Part shown: piece by piece, positions 1-6,502 of the stretch
Position numbering within the stretch: the stretch's first letter is position 1
Layout: each line of letters starts with the position of its first letter
Origin: CAYSHJ01 sp964589725
GTDB taxonomy: Bacteria; Planctomycetota; Planctomycetia; Planctomycetales; Planctomycetaceae
Reading direction: 5' to 3'
DNA length: 12,383 nucleotides
NCBI GenBank assembly: GCA_964589725.1
Contig: CAZPUJ010000759.1
Coordinates: 1 to 12,383 of the forward strand
Notes under the pieces: model-generated
Seen by the model: the letters and a program-made list of their open reading frames with translations, nothing else
Databases searched by the model: none
Told to the model about the DNA's origin: nothing
Made by a program: the position numbers and the translations under genes

Positions 1-132
1 GGTTTGAACAACAAAGTGAAATTGACCACCAGAAAAGCCTACGGCTTCCGCACCTATGAAGCCGTCGAAATCGCCTTATATCACAACCTCGGAGCACTTC
101 CCGAACCAGAATTCACCCATAGATTCTGTTGA
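1..132 (+). CDS. ISL3-family transposase, C-terminal end only (partial)
   Basis: The frame is open from base 1 to a TGA at 130-132 and gives 43 residues with no start in the window, so this is the 3' end of a gene that begins to the left. The peptide contains TTRKAYGFRTYEAVEIALYH and then LGALPEPEFTHRF, which match my memory of the C-terminus of ISL3-family (DDE) transposases. These proteins cut and rejoin DNA to move their insertion sequence. The catalytic residues would lie outside the window, so activity cannot be judged. The right end of the element should lie shortly after the stop, within 133-237, but I could not fix the terminal inverted repeat without the left end. It sits about 105 bp before a toxin-antitoxin module. 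The family call rests on this short tail alone. Confidence 0.72.
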   Translation, partial: GLNNKVKLTTRKAYGFRTYEAVEIALYHNLGALPEPEFTHRFC

Positions 133-237
133 GGAAGCATATTTTTCTCGGTGGTTTTGGTGAATCGGTATCGGCTCTGAGAACCATTGGCGGGCGGTGG
201 CAAACACGAGTAGAATCGGCGAGAAAAGAGGCTCGTC
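133..237. other. Spacer between ISL3 transposase stop and the toxin-antitoxin operon
   Basis: This 105 bp stretch should contain the right end of the insertion sequence and the promoter of the following operon. A short direct repeat, TCGG-TA-TCGG, and GC-rich text follow, but no terminal inverted repeat or target duplication can be assigned with only one end visible. Near the right edge, AGAGG at 227-231 lies 6 nt before the ATG at 238 and is a plausible ribosome binding site for the antitoxin gene. I could not pick out a convincing -35/-10 pair. Confidence 0.4.
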
Positions 238-450
238 ATGACGCTCACGCCCCAACAGATGAATGCGATTCGGCATGGCGAGGCAGTGCCCGTCACCGTG
301 GATCAGACGGAATGCATTGTGGTCCGCAAAGACGTCTTTCAGAAGATTCGACAAATTGCGTACGACGACAGCGACTGGTCCGACGAAGAACTGGAGGCCG
401 TAGCGGCACAGACGTTTGACGCCCTGGACAACGCCGAGAGAATTCCATGA
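238..450 (+). CDS. Antitoxin of a MazF/PemK-type toxin-antitoxin module
   Basis: This is a 70-residue acidic protein directly before a MazF-like toxin gene; the two genes overlap by four bases (ATGA at 447-450), the usual sign of a co-translated toxin-antitoxin pair. The N-terminal part (LTPQQMNAIRHGEAVPVTV, then an ECIVVRKDVFQKIR segment) looks like a small folded DNA-binding or dimer domain. The C-terminal part, from about residue 42, is rich in Asp and Glu (DDSDWSDEELEAV) and is probably the disordered segment that wraps and blocks the toxin. By analogy with the type it would neutralise the ribonuclease and repress its own operon. The start is supported by AGAGG 6 nt upstream. The exact antitoxin family is not recognised; the call depends mostly on position, size and charge. 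Confidence 0.78.
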   Translation: MTLTPQQMNAIRHGEAVPVTVDQTECIVVRKDVFQKIRQIAYDDSDWSDEELEAVAAQTFDALDNAERIP

Positions 451-797
451 AACGCGGCGACGTCATTCTGTGCAAGTTCCCGCATTCCAGCACCGCCCCA
501 GCGAAGAATCGTCCGGCCCTCGTCGTACAGAGCGATTTCTACAATCATCGCATCGCGAACCTGCTCGTCGCGGGGATTACCGGCAACTTGCTGAACGTCG
601 GCGACTCCGCGCACTTTCTGATCGACGTTTCCACGCCGGAAGGGCAACTCTCCGGGCTGAATCACAATTCGCTCGTCTCGTGTATCAACCTCGCGGTCAT
701 GGCACCACGAAATGTGGACCGAAGGATTGGAAAGTTGTCTGAGGCAGCGATGAAGCAAATCGACGAGTGCCTCAAAGTCGCGTTCGGAATCGACTGA
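447..797 (+). CDS. mazF: MazF/PemK family toxin (mRNA endoribonuclease)
   Basis: This 116-residue protein has the MazF/PemK pattern. It begins KRGDVILCKFPHSS, continues with KNRPALVVQSDFYNHR, then LLVAGITGN and a later STPEGQLSGLNHNSLVSC stretch that matches the hydrophobic strand and loop order of the fold. Arg22 in NRPALVV and Thr45 in GIT sit where the catalytic Arg and Thr are found in known MazF enzymes. The family cleaves single-stranded mRNA, often at short specific sequences, and stops translation when the antitoxin is lost. The length is normal and no frameshift is seen, so it is probably functional. It is translated from an ATG that overlaps the antitoxin stop. Its cleavage specificity cannot be read from the sequence. 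Confidence 0.9.
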   Translation: MKRGDVILCKFPHSSTAPAKNRPALVVQSDFYNHRIANLLVAGITGNLLNVGDSAHFLIDVSTPEGQLSGLNHNSLVSCINLAVMAPRNVDRRIGKLSEAAMKQIDECLKVAFGID

Positions 798-805
798 GAG
801 CGCCG

Positions 806-934
806 CTGTGGAGGCCGGAACTGCGGGCGGAGCGGGAGGCCCTGATCCGCCGCGGCGGACTCGACGCCATCGCGGCGGACCAGACCCTCAGCCCGCCGGT
901 CCGCGCCCTGCAGTTCGCTCGCAATTGGAAATAG
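806..934 (+). pseudogene. Orphan C-terminal gene fragment
   Basis: From about 806 to a TAG at 932-934 one frame encodes 42 residues beginning LWRPELRAEREALIRRGGLD and ending in PPVRALQFARNWK. About nine in ten codons end in G or C, much more than in the toxin-antitoxin genes beside it, and the peptide has a normal soluble-protein composition. There is no ATG, and the frame runs back into the toxin gene (which uses another frame), with the toxin stop at 795-797. I read it as the tail of a host gene whose front part was removed or replaced when the patch to its left arrived. The parent protein is not recognised. It could instead be a chance open frame in GC-rich DNA. Confidence 0.4.
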
Positions 935-1086
935 ACGCCCCGCGTTACGTTCAGCATGAGTCATTCTCCTTGTTGCGGTGATTATGCTCGACTCCATTCC
1001 GGACGGCACGGCCGCGATGATTGGCCAACGGCGAAGATCAGCGTCGATGAGCGTTCGAGTTTGCGTTTCGGTGGGTCAACGCGCGG
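935..1086. other. Convergent intergenic spacer, no gene seen
   Basis: This stretch separates the plus-strand accessory patch from the minus-strand aminotransferase stop. The open frame starting at 956 runs antisense into the aminotransferase and has no supporting features. I found only very short inverted repeats and no stem followed by a T-run in either direction, so no intrinsic terminator can be called. Confidence 0.4.
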
Positions 1087-2433
1087 TCACGTGCCCAAGA
1101 CTTCGCGGACCGATTCCGCCATGATCTCGACGATCCGGTCGAGCAGTTTGGGCGGGGTGATGATCGGCGGGGCCAGGCAGAACACGTCGCCGCGCAGACG
1201 CGAGTACAAGCCGCGACGCTGAGCGGCTAAGTGGACCTTGTGGCCGATCTGCTCGGCGGGCGGATACTCGGCCTTGGTGGCTTTGTCCTGCACGAACTCG
1301 ATGGCGCACATCAAGCCTTTGCCGCGAACCTCGCCCACGTGCGGATGAGATTCCAGCGCGGCTTTCAAACCAGACAGAAGAGACGCGCCTTTCTCGGCGG
1401 CCTGCGCTGGGAAGTCTTCCTCCTCGATGATGTCCAGCGTCCGCAACGCCACCGCGCAGCCAACCGGATGACCGCTGTACGTGAAGGCGTGCATCCACGG
1501 TTGCTCGGCCGAGTCGAGCACCTGCGCGATCCGCTCGCTGACGCCCATCCCGCCCAGTGGGAAATAGCCCGAGGTGATCGCCTTCGCGAATTGAATCATG
1601 TCCGGCTGCACGCCGTAGTGTTGCAGGCCCCACATTTTTCCCGTGCGGCCGAAGCCGGTGATAACCTCGTCCGTGACCAGCAGCACGTCGTACTGATCGC
1701 AGATCTCGCGGATGCGCGGGAAGTAATCGTCCGGCGGCACGATTACGCCGGCCGAACCTTGCACCGGTTCCGCGAAGAACATGGCGATCGTGTCCGGGCC
1801 CTCGCGCAGGATCGCTTGTTCGAGCTCGTTCGCGGCGGCGAGGCCGCGGCTGACTCCCGGTGGCGCGACGTAGCGATACGGGTACGGCGATGGAATGTGG
1901 ACGAAGCCCGGCACGCGCGGCTCGAACATCGGCCAGTAGCTCGCGATCCCTGTGGCACTCATCGCGCCCAGCGTCGTGCCGTGATAGCCCCACTGGCGGC
2001 AGATGACTTTCGTTTTTTCCGGCCGCCCCTGCATGCGCCAGAAGTAGCGGGCTGTCTTGAAGCACGTGTCGCTCGACTCGCCGCCTCCCGATGTGAAGAA
2101 GAACCGCTGGATCGACGGATAGCACAGCCCGGCTAATCGCTCGGCCAACCAGATCGCCGCTGGGTTCGAACTGCCGGCATAGTTCGAGCAGTACGGCAGC
2201 GTCTGCATCTGCGCGGCGGCGGCTTCGACCAATTCCTTTCGCCCGTGCCCCGCGACCACATTCCACAATCCCGACAAGCCGTCGATGTACTCTTTGCCAT
2301 CCGCATCGAACAGGATCGCCCCTTCGCCGCGCACCCAGACGTGCCCACAGCTCTCGTGCAGCTTGCGGTTGTGCAACGCATGGATCAGGTGCGCCAGATC
2401 GGAGCGAAGAAGATCAGCCTTGCTCGTGGACAT
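1087..2433 (-). CDS. Class III pyridoxal-phosphate aminotransferase
   Basis: The 448-residue protein has the normal length and motifs of class III (omega) aminotransferases, which move an amino group between an amine or omega-amino acid and a keto acid such as pyruvate through pyridoxal phosphate. Visible motifs are DGLSGLWNVVAGHG near the N-terminus, the phosphate-binding SGGGES at 115-120, WGYHG at 148-152, the TDEVITGFGRTG motif with Asp255 that contacts the cofactor ring nitrogen, and QFAKAITSGYFPLGG, where Lys284 should carry the cofactor. The frame is open to an upstream ATG at 2526, but the 31 extra residues (Pro/Arg/Leu-rich) look non-coding, so I start at MSTSKADLL (2433). No clear Shine-Dalgarno is seen. 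It lies 176 bp downstream of the SIS-domain gene on the same strand. Substrate cannot be told; omega-amino acid:pyruvate or diamine transaminases are the closest types. Confidence 0.92.
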   Translation of the reverse strand: MSTSKADLLRSDLAHLIHALHNRKLHESCGHVWVRGEGAILFDADGKEYIDGLSGLWNVVAGHGRKELVEAAAAQMQTLPYCSNYAGSSNPAAIWLAERLAGLCYPSIQRFFFTSGGGESSDTCFKTARYFWRMQGRPEKTKVICRQWGYHGTTLGAMSATGIASYWPMFEPRVPGFVHIPSPYPYRYVAPPGVSRGLAAANELEQAILREGPDTIAMFFAEPVQGSAGVIVPPDDYFPRIREICDQYDVLLVTDEVITGFGRTGKMWGLQHYGVQPDMIQFAKAITSGYFPLGGMGVSERIAQVLDSAEQPWMHAFTYSGHPVGCAVALRTLDIIEEEDFPAQAAEKGASLLSGLKAALESHPHVGEVRGKGLMCAIEFVQDKATKAEYPPAEQIGHKVHLAAQRRGLYSRLRGDVFCLAPPIITPPKLLDRIVEIMAESVREVLGT

Positions 2434-2609
2434 AGCCGGCAGGGTACGGCCCAATGGAGGCGCTTTCAACTCGGGCCTGGGCGCGATCGGAAGAAATGAG
2501 CGCAAACTCCACCGACCTTGCGTCATTGGTATCTACCCTGAAGATCAAGGACGCGAAAACCAAGTTGCCGGACTTGATGCCATAAGCAGCGGACAGCCGC
2601 CGCGGTCGC
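2434..2609. other. Intergenic spacer between SIS gene and aminotransferase
   Basis: This 176 bp gap between two minus-strand genes stays open in the aminotransferase frame up to 2526, but nothing in it looks protein-like. No strong hairpin, terminator or Shine-Dalgarno motif was found. It is long enough to hold a separate promoter for the aminotransferase. Confidence 0.35.
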
Positions 2610-3218
2610 TCAAAGGGCGTGTCGTCCAACTCGATTGATCCGGGCGTAAACGTCGTTGAGGATCCAATGGAACAGCACCAGATGGATCGACTCCACCATG
2701 CCCATATCGTCCAGCGGCACGTGCAGATTTTTCTTGGCCAGTGGCTGCAATTTGCCGCCGCTGTAGCCGGTGATGCCCCAGGTTCGCAGGTTGTGCCGAT
2801 TGGACCATTCGACGGCGTTCAGAATGTTCGGACTGTTGCCGCTGCCGCTGATCGCGATCAGTAGGTCATCAGGCGAGGCAAAGTTCTTCAGTTGTTCGAC
2901 GAAGACGCGATCAAAGCCTTCGTCGTTGCCCCACGCCAAAATATATGGCGTGTTGTCTGTCAGGCTAAGCACTTTGAGCCGCTTCATGTTGTCGTTGAGA
3001 AAGTCCTCGCGCCGCAGCGTGCTCTTACCGAGATCCTCGCAGAAGTGCGACGAGTTCGATCCGCTGCCGCCGTTGCCGATGATGTACACGAATCGGCCGT
3101 CCTGATACGCCGAGTAAATCTCGTCAGCGAGTCCGACCACCTGGCTGACGTCCAGCTTGCCAAACTCCTCGGCGCAGCGGGTGAGGTACTGTTGCGGGGT
3201 GAGATGTGCTCCGAGCAT
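2610..3218 (-). CDS. SIS-domain sugar-phosphate isomerase, GmhA-like
   Basis: This 202-residue protein has a single SIS domain, the fold that binds phosphosugars. FVYIIGNGGSGSNSSHF at about 43-59 matches the phosphate loop of GmhA-type sedoheptulose-7-phosphate isomerases, and AISGSGNSPN at 122-131 is the second phosphosugar loop. His58 and Glu61 follow the first loop, and Glu176 and His184 in MVESIHLVLFH fall near where GmhA has its Gln and His metal ligands, with Glu in place of Gln if my alignment is right. GmhA makes heptose 7-phosphate for lipopolysaccharide or S-layer glycans, but the exact sugar here is unknown. I choose the ATG at 3218, because AGGGAG lies 11 nt upstream and the protein-like sequence begins there. 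The frame stays open to 3506 only because it passes through a palindromic repeat. Confidence 0.85.
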   Translation of the reverse strand: MLGAHLTPQQYLTRCAEEFGKLDVSQVVGLADEIYSAYQDGRFVYIIGNGGSGSNSSHFCEDLGKSTLRREDFLNDNMKRLKVLSLTDNTPYILAWGNDEGFDRVFVEQLKNFASPDDLLIAISGSGNSPNILNAVEWSNRHNLRTWGITGYSGGKLQPLAKKNLHVPLDDMGMVESIHLVLFHWILNDVYARINRVGRHAL

Positions 3219-3229
3219 GAATCGTCGAA

Positions 3230-3235
3230 CTCCCT
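3230..3235 (-). promoter_or_regulatory. Shine-Dalgarno site of the SIS-domain gene
   Basis: On the minus strand AGGGAG lies 11 nt before the ATG at 3218. It is one of few clear ribosome binding sites in this window, and it decides the start of the SIS-domain gene against the upstream in-frame ATG at 3506, which lies in repeat DNA. Confidence 0.55.
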
Positions 3236-3262
3236 GAAATTGTTGGGGGATCAGATCGGAAG

Positions 3263-3586
3263 AATTGCAAATTGCAAAATGAGAATTGCAAAAGGCAAAT
3301 TGAGTTGGATATCGCAGTCCACGACTTCGACCGTGTAAGTTCGTCTTGGCCCCCTGCCAGCTTGCCTGGCTGGAGCCGAAGATTGACGAGCTAAAACACC
3401 GCCCTTTTCCTCGCCTTTCTTTCTCCGCGTGCCGCCAAAGGCGGCACGCGGAGAAAGAAAGTGGGAAACTGGAAGGGGTGCTTGCTAGATCACCAGTCTC
3501 GTTCACCAGCCAGACAAGCTGGCTGGGGTCAACTCATACAGTCGAACTACGCATTTGGCAATTTGCCATTCTCAATTTGCAATGCC
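3263..3586. repeat. Long imperfect palindromic (foldback) repeat element
   Basis: The two halves of this stretch are diverged reverse complements around a centre at 3438. Working outward, the arms share the perfect core stem (3415-3436 with 3440-3461). They then share an 18-base block, gccagcttgcctggctgg at 3356-3373, which is the complement of 3506-3523 with one change. Further out come a TTCGACYGTRTRAGTT-like block and finally an AT-rich outer part built of GCAAATTG-type words (3263-3304 and 3551-3586). Each 18-base block can also fold on itself (for example 3507-3513 with 3519-3525). It fills the gap between fadA and the SIS gene and overlaps the end of fadA. It looks like a non-coding mobile or repeated intergenic element (MITE-like or REP-like), or two copies in opposite orientation. 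No transposase is present in it. Confidence 0.75.
3415..3461. repeat. Perfect 22 bp inverted repeat with AAA loop
   Basis: The bases 3415-3436 (CTTTCTTTCTCC then GCGTGCCGCC) are an exact reverse complement of 3440-3461, leaving AAA as the loop. Such a stem would be very stable in RNA or as a DNA cruciform. It is the centre of the larger palindrome. It lies 111 bp after the fadA stop and about 200 bp before the SIS start, so it may slow or stop transcription or protect mRNA ends. No T-run follows on either strand, so it is not a standard intrinsic terminator. Confidence 0.9.
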
Positions 3587-4735
3587 TTCAAATACCGTCG
3601 CGACACCTTGACCTTGTCCGACACACAGCGTCGCCAGTCCAAGTTTCGCGCCGCTGTCGCGCATGCGGTGCAGCAAAGTCGCCGTGATGCGTGCTCCGCT
3701 GGCTCCCAGCGGATGTCCGATGGCGATCGCTCCGCCGCGTGTGTTGACTTTCGACTCGTCAATACCCAGCAGTTTGAGCACCGACAGTACCTGCACGGCG
3801 AATGCTTCGTTGATCTCGATGCAGTCGATATCCGACAGCTTGAGGCCCGCTCGCTGGAGCACTTTGTGAACGGCGGGGACCGGGCCGATTCCCATTTCTT
3901 CAGGTGCGACGCCGGCGACAGCCATCGAACGGACGCGAGCCAGCGGCTGCAAACCCAGTTCGCGAGCTTTGTCCTCGGACATGATCAGCACAGCCGCCGC
4001 GCCAACGCTCACCTGCGACGCGTTGCCGGCGGTCACGCTGCCCCCCGCCGGATTGAACGCGAGCGGCAGTTTGCTCAAGCCCTCGACGGTCGTGTCGGCA
4101 CGCAGACCTTGATCGGTCGTCAGCAGCGATTTCAACCCGATCTCGTTGCGACCCCACGTCGGCACGATTTCGGAAGCCAGTTCGCCCTTGCGAGTCGCCT
4201 CGCCCGCCGACTGCTGGCTGCGAGCGGCGAACTCGTCCTGGCGCCGCCGGCTGATGCCATACTTCATCGCGAGGTACTCGGCCGTCAGCCCCATGTTCAT
4301 GATGGCTTCGGAGTGCTTGCGAAACAGGCTCGGCGCGGGGTTGTAGTCTTTCGTCGCGGGGATGTGATCCATGTGCTCGACGCCACCGGCGATCTGTACG
4401 TCGTCATACCCCGCCAAAATGCTCATCGCCGCGTCGTTGATCGCCTGCAGGCTGGACGCGCAATTACGGTTGATGGTCACGCCGCCGGTCTCGATCGGCA
4501 GATCGGCCATCAATGCCGCGATCCGAGCGACGTCGTAACCCTGTTCCCCTTGCTGCTGCACGCAGCCCCAACGGACGTCTTCGATCAAATGCGGGTCAAT
4601 GCCCGTTCGCTCGACCAGCGACCTGATCAACTGAGCCGACAGCTCATCCGCGCGGACATCGCGAAAGTAACCGACCTCCGACGAAGCTTTTCCGATGGGT
4701 GTGCGAACAGCATCAATGATCACGGCGGACTTCAT
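3572..4735 (-). CDS. fadA: Acetyl-CoA C-acyltransferase (3-ketoacyl-CoA thiolase), FadA type
   Basis: The 387-residue protein is a thiolase of the same length as Escherichia coli FadA, the enzyme of the last beta-oxidation step that splits 3-ketoacyl-CoA with CoA into acetyl-CoA and a shortened acyl-CoA. Catalytic features are Cys92 in INRNCASSLQAI, NEAF at 309-312, His341 in GGAIAIGHPLGASGARI and Cys371 in LCVGQGQGVATVFE. WGCVQQQGEQGYDVARIAAL, EHMDHIPATKDYNP and MGLTAEYLAMKYGISRR resemble FadA more than biosynthetic acetoacetyl-CoA thiolases. The start at 4735 has AGGAG 6 nt upstream. It lies 30 bp after the zinc-ribbon gene, so the two are probably one transcript. No fadB partner is present here. 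The last residues (GIAN) and the stop codon fall in the edge of the palindromic repeat. Confidence 0.93.
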   Translation of the reverse strand: MKSAVIIDAVRTPIGKASSEVGYFRDVRADELSAQLIRSLVERTGIDPHLIEDVRWGCVQQQGEQGYDVARIAALMADLPIETGGVTINRNCASSLQAINDAAMSILAGYDDVQIAGGVEHMDHIPATKDYNPAPSLFRKHSEAIMNMGLTAEYLAMKYGISRRRQDEFAARSQQSAGEATRKGELASEIVPTWGRNEIGLKSLLTTDQGLRADTTVEGLSKLPLAFNPAGGSVTAGNASQVSVGAAAVLIMSEDKARELGLQPLARVRSMAVAGVAPEEMGIGPVPAVHKVLQRAGLKLSDIDCIEINEAFAVQVLSVLKLLGIDESKVNTRGGAIAIGHPLGASGARITATLLHRMRDSGAKLGLATLCVGQGQGVATVFEGIAN

Positions 4736-4741
4736 GACAAT

Positions 4742-4746
4742 CTCCT
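4742..4746 (-). promoter_or_regulatory. Shine-Dalgarno site of fadA
   Basis: On the minus strand AGGAG lies 6 nt before the ATG at 4735, inside the 30 bp gap after the zinc-ribbon gene. It supports the chosen fadA start and independent ribosome entry within a shared transcript. Confidence 0.65.
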
Positions 4747-4765
4747 GTGGAGAAGATTCCGGCGA

Positions 4766-6502
4766 CTACCCGGCGGCGGCTGGAGTGGCGGCCACAGGCG
4801 GCTCAGCGGGGGCGACTTCGAGCGTGTAGAACGTGAACGAGCCGAATTTCTTTTGGCACTTGGGGCACTTGGCCTTCGCAATGCCTTTTCCATCTACACC
4901 ACCAAGCTTCTCTTTCTTGCGGCCATCTTCGCTAACGAGCAGTCCACAACCTTCGCATTTCCGGCCGGCGATTCGCAACTTGATTCCGGGATCGGCTTGA
5001 TGGTATGCGGCGTCTTCGAGAACCTGAAACATGGTCTCTGTGTAGTGACACTTGTGCTCGGCAAACTTGTCAACCAGCGGAATGCCCATGTCCTCGCCGA
5101 GGGCATTGATCTCAAAGACTTCGTCCATCTGTTTGGCGAACTCACGAAACTCCGACAGCCAGAACGAGGCGAACAGTAATTCGTGTCCGTCAGGCGGCTT
5201 GGGCAATCGCACCGCGATGCGGTTGACTCCAAAAACCGGAATACCGGCGAACATCGACTCGTGCGCGTAGATCACGGGCTGCACCACCTGAATTTGCTGC
5301 TTGACGATGTCCGCGGCGAACAAACGCTGGCTGGCCACTTGCAGCTCCGTCAGTGGCTTGCCCGCAGTGAGATGATTGACAACCGCCTCGCGAGTTTCCG
5401 GTTTGTTTTTTTCCGTGGAACTGAAGAGCGAACCTTTTTTCACCAGCGCGATGAACAACAGCCCATCCAAACCAAAGCCGAGATCGACTAATTCGAAGGC
5501 GTTCTCAAGACTGCCTGGCTTGAGTTTGAGCTTCGTGGGGTCGAGCAGATGCAACCGCACGTCTTTCATCCAGCGCGTAAACTTTCCGGCAGATAGTTTT
5601 CCAGCCGCTTCGACAGCCGTCGCTGCGGAATCCGTTGCTGGCGCTGTCGGCTCGGCCGGCTTCACTTCGAAACTGGCCAACGGCACGATGAATTGGGCCT
5701 TGCAGCGCGGGCAACGGCCCATCTGGCCGCGATGTTTTTCCTGCACTTCAATTTGATGGCCGTGTGGACAAAAAATGATGAACCCCGTTCGCGCGGTCAT
5801 GGGTCCACCGGGTTTGCGTTTTCCGCGAGTCTTGCGGCGGTCCTCGGACTCTTGTTCCTCTTGGCGAGCGATATCCAAAAGGACATCCCCAGCCGTGGCG
5901 ACGGAATGCGATTCAGTCGACGCGTTGGACTCCTGCGCGAGAGAAGTCGTGGAAGCATCTGCGGTCGCTGTAGATGGCGCGGTCGACGAGGCCGCTAACT
6001 CTGGCAAACGATACGTGCCATCGGCATCCGATTCAGTGGCCGGTTGAGGCAGACGTGACTGGCCGGGCGAGATCGCCGTAACTCCGGGGCCGAGTGCGAA
6101 GTCGTCATCGTCCGCCGCCCTAGCGACCAGCCTGGGAACGGACGGTGCCGGCGCGGGTTTGGAAGCGGTGCTCGGTCTTGAACTGGGGACTTCGCGAAAG
6201 ACCGGAGCGGCGGGGTCCGGAATTGGCGTGGCGTCCCGCATGCGTTGATAGGAGTCGGCCATTTCAGACCGTAAGAATCCGCCGCAGCGCCAGCAGCGGA
6301 CCAGTTCTTTGCGAACCATCTCACCGCAGTCGGGACAGGGAATGTCGTCGGAGCCGCTCCCCATGACTTCGCTGTGAAGTTTGAACCCTGTCAGATCGAC
6401 GGCCTGGTTCGGATTGAGCACGTGATGGCAACTGGGACACTGGAACGTATCGCTCAGCAACAGTGACTTGCATTGCGGACAGGTGACAATGGAAACACTC
6501 AT
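4766..6502 (-). CDS. Four-cluster zinc-ribbon protein of unknown function
   Basis: I do not recognise this 578-residue protein as a named family. It has four likely zinc-binding clusters: Cys8/11/22/25, Cys56/59/70/73, a CPHGH...CPRC cluster at about 245-267, and Cys516/519/546/549 near the C-terminus. Residues 90-235 are rich in Pro, Ala, Ser and Thr with an acidic-then-basic stretch (EEQESEDRRKTRGKRK), so probably disordered. Residues about 305-510 form a folded domain (DLGFGLDGLLFIALVKKG, then a long helical part) with no motif known to me. There is no signal peptide or membrane span, so it is likely cytoplasmic. The start follows from the first CxxC being at residue 8; no Shine-Dalgarno is clear. 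It is the first gene before fadA. Nucleic-acid or protein binding is a guess from the ribbons; no enzyme motif is visible. Confidence 0.85.
   Translation of the reverse strand: MSVSIVTCPQCKSLLLSDTFQCPSCHHVLNPNQAVDLTGFKLHSEVMGSGSDDIPCPDCGEMVRKELVRCWRCGGFLRSEMADSYQRMRDATPIPDPAAPVFREVPSSRPSTASKPAPAPSVPRLVARAADDDDFALGPGVTAISPGQSRLPQPATESDADGTYRLPELAASSTAPSTATADASTTSLAQESNASTESHSVATAGDVLLDIARQEEQESEDRRKTRGKRKPGGPMTARTGFIIFCPHGHQIEVQEKHRGQMGRCPRCKAQFIVPLASFEVKPAEPTAPATDSAATAVEAAGKLSAGKFTRWMKDVRLHLLDPTKLKLKPGSLENAFELVDLGFGLDGLLFIALVKKGSLFSSTEKNKPETREAVVNHLTAGKPLTELQVASQRLFAADIVKQQIQVVQPVIYAHESMFAGIPVFGVNRIAVRLPKPPDGHELLFASFWLSEFREFAKQMDEVFEINALGEDMGIPLVDKFAEHKCHYTETMFQVLEDAAYHQADPGIKLRIAGRKCEGCGLLVSEDGRKKEKLGGVDGKGIAKAKCPKCQKKFGSFTFYTLEVAPAEPPVAATPAAAG

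Noticed and set aside
662..1009. 115-residue minus-strand open frame opposite the toxin gene end
   Set aside because: It overlaps the end of mazF and the GC-rich orphan fragment in antisense, and has no family features.
1231..2136. 301-residue plus-strand open frame opposite the aminotransferase
   Set aside because: It is fully antisense to a gene with all class III motifs and is rich in Arg and His, as expected for the mirror of a GC-rich gene.
1076..2266. 396-residue minus-strand open frame in another frame of the aminotransferase
   Set aside because: It is an alternative-frame shadow with an Arg/Ala/Gly-biased composition; the true frame carries the catalytic motifs.
2434..2526. Upstream ATG at 2526 as start of the aminotransferase
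   Set aside because: The 31 extra residues do not look like the family N-terminus, and the normal family length is reached from 2433.
3415..3461. Intrinsic terminator for fadA
   Set aside because: The stem is strong but no T-run follows on the minus strand, and it is the centre of a longer palindrome, so a repeat element explains it better.
3461..5179. 572-residue plus-strand open frame
   Set aside because: It begins in the palindromic repeat and runs antisense across all of fadA and the end of the zinc-ribbon gene; it has no recognisable motif.
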